From NCBI GenBank assembly GCA_050012355.1, contig JBEKHI010000439.1, positions 1-6,644 of the forward strand: a DNA stretch of 6,644 nucleotides, given 5' to 3'. The position numbers and the translations under genes are program-made. The notes below the pieces were generated by a model. It was not told where the DNA came from and searched no databases. It worked only from the letters and a program-made list of their open reading frames with translations. Every line of letters starts with the position of its first letter. Position 1 is the first letter of the stretch. Shown piece by piece: positions 1 to 5,208 of this stretch. The stretch is from JBEKHI01 sp050012355. Its GTDB lineage: Bacteria; Actinomycetota; Actinomycetes; Streptosporangiales; Streptosporangiaceae.

Positions 1-63
1 GCCGTCGCGCACCCGGGGCGAACCGAACGACTTGCGCAGCCCGCGCACCTTCACCGCGGTCAT
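1..63 (-). CDS. ABC transporter ATP-binding protein, N-terminal fragment (amino-acid uptake type)
   Basis: Only the first 21 codons are in the window; the rest lies beyond position 1. The ATG at 61-63 overlaps the TGA of the permease gene (ATGA, shared bases 60-63), so the two are translationally coupled. The visible peptide contains VRGLRKSFG, the typical opening strand of ABC ATPases, where the first beta strand is followed by an aromatic residue that stacks on the ATP adenine. Walker A should follow just outside the window. From its partner permease, it is inferred to be the GlnQ/HisP-type ATPase that powers the importer from the cytoplasmic face. The family call rests on one short motif plus gene order, so the ABC assignment is good but the subfamily is inferred. 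Confidence 0.8.
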   Translation of the reverse strand, partial: MTAVKVRGLRKSFGSPRVRDG

Positions 64-1040
64 GTGGCGGGCCATCCCAGCGGGAGGTTCGCGCGGGAAA
101 TGCGCCAGAAGGTCCGGGTCGAGCCGCGCGCGTAATGCCGTTCCACGAAGTACTGGCCGACCGACAAGACCGTGCACACGATGATGTACCACAGCGTCGC
201 CACCAGCAGCAGCGGGATGACCAGGAAGTTCTGGTTGTAGATGAGCTGCACCGAGTACAGCAGGTCGGGCACCGCGATGACGCTGACGATCGACGTCGCC
301 TTCAGCATCGTGATCACCAGGTTCCCACTGGCCGGGACGATCGCCGGCATCGCCTGCGGCAGCACGATTCTTCTGAAGATCCGTGCCCTGGACAGTCCTA
401 GTGACTGCGCCGCCTCGGTCTGGCCTCGGTCGACGGACAGGATGCCGCCGCGGACGATCTCTGCGGCGAACGCCGCCACGTCCAGGGTCAGCGCGGTGAA
501 CGCGGCCAGTATCCCGGTGAACAGGTGCGCCGTCTTCACCGTGGCGAACGCTGGCCCGAACGGGACGCCGAACGACAGCCGCGGATAGAGCGACGCCAGT
601 TCGTACCAGAACAGCAACTGCACCAGCGGCGGCACCGAGCGGATCAGCCAGACGTAACCGAAGCTCAGCGACCGCAACACCGGATTCTGGCTCAGCCTGG
701 CCGCCGCGAGCCCGATACCGAGCACGTAGCCGCAGGTAAAGACGGCGGCGGTCATCCATAGGGTCAGCCAGAGCCCGTCGAGGACGGTGCGGGTCGTGAA
801 GTACTCGTTCACGATTCCCCACTGGAACCGGGGATTGGTCACGATGGTGTGGACGACCATCGCGAGCAGCAGGAGGGCAACGGCGGCAGCCACCCACCGC
901 CCCGGATGAGCCCGGGGGAGTATCTTCTCGCCCGCAGCGTCATTGCTCGCCTCCGGCGCGCCTTCAATGCGTCGCCTTCCTTCGTCGCTCCTCCGTCGCT
1001 CCTCAGTCCAGGCAACGCGGCGCGCCTTTGGCTCGACCAT
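60..1040 (-). CDS. Polar-amino-acid-type ABC transporter permease (HisM/GlnP-like)
   Basis: This is an integral membrane subunit of an ABC importer, 326 residues from the ATG at 1038-1040. After a charged, probably cytoplasmic N-terminus of about 48 residues come hydrophobic segments at roughly 49-68, 85-114, 127-152, 174-200, 238-262 and 272-303. The EAA loop that docks on the ATPase is clear at about 209-228, beginning EAAQSLGLS and ending IVLPQAMP; AAEIVRGGI just before it is typical of the polar-amino-acid (PAAT) permeases. The family usually has 220-300 residues, and the excess lies in the N-terminus. A TTG at 1074-1076 would add 12 residues, but it falls in the likely -35 box, and a TAnnnT box sits directly before the ATG. 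The gene overlaps the downstream ATPase gene by 4 bp. No substrate-binding protein is visible. Its position divergent from three flavin monooxygenases suggests uptake of their substrate, for example an S-substituted amino acid, but this is inference. Confidence 0.9.
   Translation of the reverse strand: MVEPKARRVAWTEERRRSDEGRRRIEGAPEASNDAAGEKILPRAHPGRWVAAAVALLLLAMVVHTIVTNPRFQWGIVNEYFTTRTVLDGLWLTLWMTAAVFTCGYVLGIGLAAARLSQNPVLRSLSFGYVWLIRSVPPLVQLLFWYELASLYPRLSFGVPFGPAFATVKTAHLFTGILAAFTALTLDVAAFAAEIVRGGILSVDRGQTEAAQSLGLSRARIFRRIVLPQAMPAIVPASGNLVITMLKATSIVSVIAVPDLLYSVQLIYNQNFLVIPLLLVATLWYIIVCTVLSVGQYFVERHYARGSTRTFWRISRANLPLGWPAT
900..1015. repeat. Possible inserted repeat inside the permease N-terminal coding region
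   Basis: The segment has two unusual elements. One is a perfect inverted repeat, CCCCGG (900-905) and CCGGGG (912-917), around a 6-base loop. The other is an exact 11-base tandem duplication, CGTCGCTCCTC at 983-993 and 994-1004, within a tract that is purine-rich on the coding strand. Read as protein it gives a low-complexity Arg/Glu/Asp/Ser stretch (RRRSDEGRRRIEGAPEASND) with codons such as AGG, CGA, GGA, GAA and ATA that neighbouring genes avoid. The permease fold needs none of it. A dispersed small element captured in frame is one explanation; a fast-evolving disordered tail is another. The boundaries are approximate. Confidence 0.35.
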
Positions 1041-1046
1041 GTACTC

Positions 1047-1076
1047 ACGGTAAAACGACGAATACCCTATTGGCAA
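1047..1076 (-). promoter_or_regulatory. Candidate promoter of the permease-ATPase operon
   Basis: On the minus strand TTGCCA (1071-1076) is followed after 18 bases by TACCGT (1047-1052), a TAnnnT -10 box. The box ends 6 bases before the ATG at 1040, so transcription would start at or next to that ATG and give a leaderless mRNA. A weak GTGAG lies in the same gap, so a leadered message from another promoter cannot be excluded. The -35 match is 4 of 6. Confidence 0.35.
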
Positions 1077-1091
1077 CTATTCCGATGGGGA

Positions 1092-1120
1092 TTGACACAA
1101 ATGCGGCGGAGGCTTACTGT
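1092..1120 (+). promoter_or_regulatory. Housekeeping-type promoter of the flavin monooxygenase operon
   Basis: A perfect TTGACA -35 box (1092-1097) is separated by exactly 17 bases from TACTGT (1115-1120), which fits the TAnnnT -10 consensus of actinobacterial primary sigma factors. The expected start of transcription, 7-8 bases past the -10 box, falls at 1127-1128, on the GTG start codon of the first monooxygenase gene, so the transcript is probably leaderless. Confidence 0.7.
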
Positions 1121-1129
1121 CGTAACAGT
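1116..1129. promoter_or_regulatory. Dyad across the -10 box and start codon, candidate operator
   Basis: ACTGT (1116-1120) and ACAGT (1125-1129) form a perfect 5-bp inverted repeat around CGTA. A second, offset dyad, TTAC (1114-1117) and GTAA (1122-1125), overlaps it. The site covers the -10 box, the predicted start of transcription and most of the GTG codon, where a bound repressor would block RNA polymerase. The arms are short, and no regulator gene is in the window to match with it. Confidence 0.35.
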
Positions 1130-2192
1130 GAGGTTCTTGGCGATCACGCTTATCGTGCATGCACCCGATCCGGACACCGGTGCGATCAAGTCCACCCGGG
1201 AACGATTCGCCGAGGTGCTGAGCAACGCCCTGTTCGCGGAAGAGCTTGGCCTCGACGGCTTCGGCGTCGGGGAGCGGCACGAGCGGCCGTTCATCTCGTC
1301 ATCGCCGCCGGTGGTGCTCAGCCATATCGCGGCGCTGACATCCAGGATCAAGCTGTTCACCGCGGTCACCACGCTGAGCCTGCTGGATCCGGTGCGCGCG
1401 TATGAGGACTACGCGACCCTCGACAACCTGTCCGGTGGTCGGCTCGAGCTGATCATCGGCAAGGGCAACGGCGCCGCGCAACGCACCCTGTTCAACGTCA
1501 CCGAGGACGATCAGTGGGAACGCAACTCCGAGTCCTACGAGATCTTCCGTACGCTCTGGCGGGACGGCAAGGTCACCGCGTCACCCAAGTACCGCCCCGA
1601 GCTGCGCGACGCCGAGGTGTGGCCTAGACCGCTCCAGCAGCCGATCCGGGTGTGGCACGGCAGTGCCACCAGCAAGGCGTCGGTCGAGCTCGCCGCGCGT
1701 TACGGCGAGCCGCTGTTCTCCGCGAACGTCACCAACCCGATCCAGCCGTACGCCGAGCTGGTCCGCTATTACCGCGAGCGCTGGGCGCACTACGGCCACG
1801 ACCCGGCGGGTCTGGCGGTCGGCGCCGGAACGGCCGGGTTCCTCGCCGCCCGCCGGTCGCAGGACGCGATCGACGCGTACGCGCCGGTCTTCGCCAAGCA
1901 GCACGCTTTTCAGCAGCGGCTCGGGTTGACGCCGGTGTTCCCGACGCTGGAGGATTTTGTCGAGCGCAGTTCCGCGCTGATCGGGAGTCCGCAGCAGATC
2001 ATCGACAAAGTTCACCGTTATCACAAGGAACTCGGCCATACCGTCATGCACCTGCATGCCGACGCCGGGTGGCTGACAGAGGCCCAGCACCGCGCCTCAC
2101 TGGAATTGTTCACCACCGACATCGCACCGGTGCTGCGCCGTGAGATCCCCGACCCGCCGTGGCCATGGAACGGAGCTGATTCCCATGTCTAA
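1128..2192 (+). CDS. Luciferase-like (LLM class) flavin-dependent oxidoreductase
   Basis: This cytoplasmic enzyme of 354 residues has the luciferase-like TIM-barrel fold and probably oxidises a small substrate with O2 and reduced FMN; F420 use cannot be excluded. Family marks in order are the first strand FLAITLIVHAP (3-13), the helix and strand EELGLDGFGVGERH (38-51; GERH is the counterpart of the usual AEHH), the block SSPPVVLSHIAALTSRI (58-74), and LDNLSGGRLELIIGKGNG (98-115), the conserved flavin-region segment. GSPQQIID near the C-terminus is the usual final conserved helix. The GTG at 1128 is chosen because homologous proteins begin about here and because a strong promoter occupies 1092-1120. 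An upstream in-frame ATG at 1101 lies between the -35 and -10 boxes and would not be transcribed. There is no good Shine-Dalgarno, in line with leaderless translation. It is the first gene of three, and its end overlaps the next gene by 8 bp. The substrate is unknown. Confidence 0.9.
   Translation: MRFLAITLIVHAPDPDTGAIKSTRERFAEVLSNALFAEELGLDGFGVGERHERPFISSSPPVVLSHIAALTSRIKLFTAVTTLSLLDPVRAYEDYATLDNLSGGRLELIIGKGNGAAQRTLFNVTEDDQWERNSESYEIFRTLWRDGKVTASPKYRPELRDAEVWPRPLQQPIRVWHGSATSKASVELAARYGEPLFSANVTNPIQPYAELVRYYRERWAHYGHDPAGLAVGAGTAGFLAARRSQDAIDAYAPVFAKQHAFQQRLGLTPVFPTLEDFVERSSALIGSPQQIIDKVHRYHKELGHTVMHLHADAGWLTEAQHRASLELFTTDIAPVLRREIPDPPWPWNGADSHV
2172..2175 (+). promoter_or_regulatory. Ribosome-binding site that sets the start of the second monooxygenase
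   Basis: GGAG lies 9 bases before the ATG at 2185, inside the 3' end of the preceding gene. It favours that ATG over an in-frame upstream start at 2140, which would add 15 residues unlike the family's N-terminus. Confidence 0.6.
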
Positions 2193-3528
2193 GCAAATCC
2201 ACCTGGCCGCGCACTTTCCCGGTGTCAACAACACGACGGTCTGGAGCGATCCCGCCGCGGGTTCGCACATCGAGTTCTCCTCGTTCCGCGAGTTCGCGCG
2301 GATAGCGGAGGACGCCAAGTTCGACTTCCTGTTCCTCGCCGAGGGGCTGCGGCTGCGCGAGCAGGGCGGCCAGATCTACGACCTTGACGTGGTGGGCCGG
2401 CCGGATACCTTCACCATCCTGGCGGCGCTGGCGGCGGTCACGGACCGCATCGGGCTTGCGGGGACTATCAACTCCACGTTCAACGAGCCGTACGAGGTGG
2501 CCAGGCAGTTCGCCTCCCTCGATCACCTGTCCGGCGGGCGGGCCGCGTGGAACGTGGTTACCTCCTGGGACGCGTTCACCGGGGAGAACTTCCGCCGCGG
2601 CGGGTTCCTGGCCGAGTCGGACAGGTACTCGCGGGCGGCCGGCTTCCTGGCGGCGACGTCGGAGCTGTTCGGCTCCTGGGACGCCTCCGACGTGGTGGCG
2701 TCCAAGTCCACCGGGGAGTTCCTGTCCCGGCCCTCAGCCGGGACGTTCGGCTATGCCGACGAGCACTTCGACATCGCCGGGCGGTTCAACGTGCCGCGTA
2801 GCCCGCAGGGACGGCCGGTCATCTTCCAGGCCGGAGATTCCGACGCCGGACGCGAGTTCGCGGCCAAGGAGGCCGACGCGATCTTCAGCAGGCATGGCAC
2901 GCTCGAGGACGGCCAGCAGTTCTACGCGGACGTGAAGGGACGGCTTGGTCGTTATGGCCGGACCCCTGACGAATTGCTGATCCTGCCGGCCGCGACGTTC
3001 GTGCTCGGCGACACCGACGATGACGCCCGCGAACGGGCCCACGAGGTACGTAGGCAGCAGGTGAGCGGTGCGACCGCGATCAAGTTCCTCGAGCACGTCT
3101 GGAACAAGGACCTGTCGTCCTACGACCCGGATGGGCCGCTGCCGTCGGAGGATCCGGTACCGGGCAAGAACACGATCGCCAAGGGGCGGGCCAGTGTGCG
3201 GATGAATCGGGACCCGCTGGCGGTCGCGAACGAGTGGCGGTCGGTAGCGGCGGCCGATGGGCTGTCGATCAGGGAACTGGTGATCAAGATGACCGCGCGC
3301 CAGACGTTCGTGGGCTCGCCCGCCACCGTCGCGGCGGAGATCAACCACCTCGTCCAGCAGAACGCCAGTGACGGGTTCATCCTGGTGCCGCACATCACCC
3401 CGGGCGGGCTGAAAGGCTTCGCCGACACGGTGGTACCGTTGTTGCAGGAACGCGGGGTATTCCGGACCGATTACACCGGCACCACGCTCCGGGATCACCT
3501 GGGACTGTCGGTGGGGGCGGCCGTATGA
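2185..3528 (+). CDS. NtaA/SnaA/DszA-family FMN-dependent monooxygenase (YtnJ/CmoJ-like)
   Basis: This is a cytoplasmic two-component monooxygenase of 447 residues, the usual family length (about 440-460). It would use FMNH2 from a separate reductase to oxidise at an S- or N-bearing carbon or heteroatom. Diagnostic blocks are HLAAHFPGVNNTTVW (6-20), LDHLSGGRAAWNVVTSWD (112-129), where NVVTS is the hallmark of this branch, and SPQGRPVIFQAGDSDAGREF (206-225). The C-terminal blocks are FVGSPATVAAEI and GFILVPHITPGGL, ending in a typical LRDHLGL. Known relatives act on nitrilotriacetate (NtaA), dibenzothiophene sulfone (DszA), pristinamycin (SnaA) and S-alkyl cysteines (YtnJ/CmoJ). The start follows GGAG at 2172-2175. 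It overlaps the gene before by 8 bp and the gene after by 4 bp. Pairing with an MsnO8-type enzyme and an amino-acid ABC importer favours an S-alkyl-cysteine-like substrate. The family is certain; the substrate is inference. Confidence 0.93.
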   Translation: MSKQIHLAAHFPGVNNTTVWSDPAAGSHIEFSSFREFARIAEDAKFDFLFLAEGLRLREQGGQIYDLDVVGRPDTFTILAALAAVTDRIGLAGTINSTFNEPYEVARQFASLDHLSGGRAAWNVVTSWDAFTGENFRRGGFLAESDRYSRAAGFLAATSELFGSWDASDVVASKSTGEFLSRPSAGTFGYADEHFDIAGRFNVPRSPQGRPVIFQAGDSDAGREFAAKEADAIFSRHGTLEDGQQFYADVKGRLGRYGRTPDELLILPAATFVLGDTDDDARERAHEVRRQQVSGATAIKFLEHVWNKDLSSYDPDGPLPSEDPVPGKNTIAKGRASVRMNRDPLAVANEWRSVAAADGLSIRELVIKMTARQTFVGSPATVAAEINHLVQQNASDGFILVPHITPGGLKGFADTVVPLLQERGVFRTDYTGTTLRDHLGLSVGAAV

Positions 3529-4619
3529 CGCCTCTCGGCATCCTTGACCTGGTACCCGTCACGTCGGGCTCGTCCGCGGCGGAGGCGATCCGCAACAGCA
3601 TCGATCTGGCCCGGCACGCCGAGGAATTCGGCTACGCCCGCTACTGGTACGCCGAGCATCACTTCAACCCGGGCGTCGCGGGCACGTCGCCCGCGGTGAT
3701 GCTGGCACTGACCGCGCCCGCGACCTCGACGATCAGGCTCGGTTCCGGCGCGGTGCAGATGGGACACCGGACAGCGGTGTCGGTGGTCGAGGAGTTCGGC
3801 CTGCTCGACGCGGCGTTCCCCGGCCGGTTCGACCTGGGAATCGGCCGTTCCGCGGGCCGGGCGCGGGCCGCCGACGCTACCGGTGCCGCCCCGGCTGACC
3901 CGCGGGTCGTCGACGGGCTGCTGATCCCGCGGCGATTCAATCCCGCGCGGCTGAAGGACGCGCCGATCGCGCGGCTCGGCAAAGCGCTGCTCACCCAGCC
4001 GGGCGCCGAGGCGCCGGACTACGCGCAGCAAGTGGACGAGATCCTCGCGCTGCTGCGCGGCACGTATCAGCCTCCGGCCCCCCTCGTTCCCGGGATCGGG
4101 GCCGACGTGCAGGTCTGGGTGCTTGGCAGCAGCGCCGGGGTGAGCGCCCAGGCGGCCGGACGGCATGGCTTGCGGTTCGCGGCCAACTACCACGTCAGCC
4201 CGGCCACCGTGCTGGAGGCGGCGGAGGGTTACCGGGCGGCGTTTCAGCCCGGCGATGTCGATCGCCCGTACGTGAGCGTCTCCGCCGACGTGGTCGTCGC
4301 GAAGGATTCGCAGGACGCCCGTGAGCTGGCAGCAGGCTTCAGCGCGTGGGTGCGCAGCATCAGGCACGGCGTCGGTGCGATCGAGTTCCCGTCAGCTCTT
4401 GAGGCCCATGATTCGGCGTGGACCGATGCCGACCGGGAACTGGTCGCGGACCGGGTGGACACCCAGTTCGTCGGTTCTCCGGCGCAGGTCGCCGACCAGC
4501 TCGAGACGCTGCGCGACGCTACCGGCGCCGACGAGCTGATCGTCACCACCATCACCCACGACCACGCCGACCGGATCCGCTCCTTCGAACTCCTAGCGCA
4601 GGAGTGGTCCGCTCGCTGA
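3525..4619 (+). CDS. MsnO8-family LLM-class flavin-dependent oxidoreductase (YtmO/CmoO-like)
   Basis: This is the third luciferase-like enzyme of the operon, 364 residues, typical for the MsnO8 group. Features are the first strand LGILDLVPV (4-12), YARYWYAEHHF (37-47) with the characteristic AEHH, IRLGSGAVQMGHRTA (70-84), and EEFGLLDAAFPGRFDLGIGR (89-108), the family's conserved flavin and phosphate-binding region. FVGSPAQVADQL near the end is the usual last conserved segment. The ATG overlaps the preceding TGA (ATGA), with GGGGG at 3513-3517 seven bases upstream. The Bacillus homologue YtmO works in S-alkylated cysteine breakdown beside a YtnJ-type enzyme, the same pairing as here. It needs reduced flavin from a reductase not seen in the window. 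Its last 27 bases overlap the end of a convergent lipoprotein gene. Confidence 0.92.
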   Translation: MTPLGILDLVPVTSGSSAAEAIRNSIDLARHAEEFGYARYWYAEHHFNPGVAGTSPAVMLALTAPATSTIRLGSGAVQMGHRTAVSVVEEFGLLDAAFPGRFDLGIGRSAGRARAADATGAAPADPRVVDGLLIPRRFNPARLKDAPIARLGKALLTQPGAEAPDYAQQVDEILALLRGTYQPPAPLVPGIGADVQVWVLGSSAGVSAQAAGRHGLRFAANYHVSPATVLEAAEGYRAAFQPGDVDRPYVSVSADVVVAKDSQDARELAAGFSAWVRSIRHGVGAIEFPSALEAHDSAWTDADRELVADRVDTQFVGSPAQVADQLETLRDATGADELIVTTITHDHADRIRSFELLAQEWSAR

Positions 4620-5045
4620 GACGGGCGAGGGCGGCGGGCTCCCGGCCGCCGGTTGTGTCAATTGCTTTTGCACAAAGCGGAGGCCCATCTTGGTTTTCAC
4701 TAGCTGGCAGACCGCGGGGGTGTAATCTTCGCTGCCCGTATCGTAGAAACTCCAGGTCTGCCCACCACTCTTAACCACGCAGACGGGCGCACCGGCCGGC
4801 GCTGGTGCCCCGTACTGCCATGTTTCACCCAGCAAGCCAAGGAACTCCAAGTTGCTTACCTCTTTGTGAACTTCCGAGCCGCAGCCATCCACGTTCGGAC
4901 CGGTGATCTGTATCTCCTCATGGTCCAGCGTGCCCACGATGTCGCACGGACTGCTTGAGCTCCCGAACGGACCGCAGGCGGTGACGGCGGGCGCCACCAG
5001 CATCCCAAGGAGAAGCGACGCAAGGAGCTTGACCCCTGGAGCCAT
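4593..5045 (-). CDS. Small secreted lipoprotein of unknown function
   Basis: This protein of 150 residues belongs to no family recognised here. The N-terminus is a classic lipoprotein signal: a charged start (MAPGVK), a hydrophobic core (LLASLLLGMLVAPA) and the lipobox VTAC with lipidated Cys24. The mature part begins with a Gly/Ser linker and has four further cysteines (34, 55, 89, 113), suggesting two disulfides outside the membrane. A compact domain with TWQYGAPAPAG and GGQTWSFYDT follows, then a Pro/Ser-rich tail. The overall look recalls small actinobacterial DUF3558-like lipoproteins, but this is not shown. The start at 5043-5045 places the signal peptide at the N-terminus; the longer in-frame ORF (to 5195) would bury it behind 50 residues and cross the hairpin upstream. 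A GGTGG lies 4 bases before the ATG. Third positions carry more A/T (CTT, TTG, GGT, ACA, CCA) than in the neighbours, hinting at different origin or low expression. It converges with, and overlaps by 27 bp, the monooxygenase operon. Confidence 0.75.
   Translation of the reverse strand: MAPGVKLLASLLLGMLVAPAVTACGPFGSSSSPCDIVGTLDHEEIQITGPNVDGCGSEVHKEVSNLEFLGLLGETWQYGAPAPAGAPVCVVKSGGQTWSFYDTGSEDYTPAVCQLVKTKMGLRFVQKQLTQPAAGSPPPSPVSASGPLLR
4630..4650 (+). terminator. Hairpin, likely terminator of the monooxygenase operon
   Basis: GGCGGCGGG (4630-4638) pairs with CCCGGCCGCC (4641-4650) with one bulged G, giving a GC-only stem that starts 10 bases after the stop codon. The following bases (GGTTGTGTCAATTGCTTTTG) are moderately T-rich, without a clean T-run. 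It lies within the 3' coding part of the opposing lipoprotein gene, so it could be mere coding GC-richness. Confidence 0.45.
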
Positions 5046-5125
5046 CCCGCCACCATCCCGTTGTCGCAATGCTTTATCCGGCACGCCGGCTCCACAATCA
5101 TCAGCCCCCAGCCATTCCGAGGCAA

Positions 5126-5152
5126 ACACTAGTGAATCGGGCCTGTCGGCAA
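5126..5152 (-). promoter_or_regulatory. Weak candidate promoter for the lipoprotein gene
   Basis: On the minus strand TTGCCG (5147-5152) and TAGTGT (5126-5131, a TAnnnT box) are 15 bases apart, about 80 bases before the lipoprotein ATG. The spacing is short and the -35 matches 4 of 6. It is the best pair seen in the gap between the E1 hairpin and the gene. Confidence 0.2.
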
Positions 5153-5202
5153 GATAACGGTAACTAGCCGTCGCCGGCCGACGGCCCGTTTCCACTATCT
5201 TG
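5150..5202 (-). terminator. Extended hairpin after the E1 gene, likely terminator
   Basis: The core is GCCGTCG (5179-5185) and CGACGGC (5167-5173) around a 5-base loop. Outer arms extend it: CAAGATA (5196-5202) pairs with TATCTTG, and AACGG with CCGTT, both in 5150-5160, with unpaired bases between. It begins 6 bases after the E1 stop codon on the minus strand, and its 3' side contains TAGTTA and TTATCTT rather than a pure T-run. Its position between two same-strand genes with unlike functions fits a transcription stop. Confidence 0.55.
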
Positions 5203-5208
5203 TCTCCG

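Noticed and set aside
1074..1076. TTG start giving a 338-residue permease
   Set aside because: It coincides with the probable -35 box TTGCCA, and the ATG at 1038-1040 has a TAnnnT box at leaderless spacing.
849..1127. N-terminal extension of the first monooxygenase (447-residue frame from 849)
   Set aside because: It runs antisense through the permease N-terminus and across the promoter at 1092-1120, and its residues do not resemble the luciferase-like family before position 1128.
2734..3498. 254-residue minus-strand frame
   Set aside because: It is antisense to the NtaA-family gene, rich in Arg/Gly/Pro/Val as expected from the GC-rich opposite strand, with no recognisable domain.
3495..4367. 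290-residue minus-strand frame
   Set aside because: It is antisense to the MsnO8-type gene; its Arg/His/Gly-rich composition is typical of a non-coding GC-rich frame.
5046..5195. 50-residue N-terminal extension of the lipoprotein
   Set aside because: It would place the lipoprotein signal peptide internally, and it starts inside the hairpin after the E1 gene.
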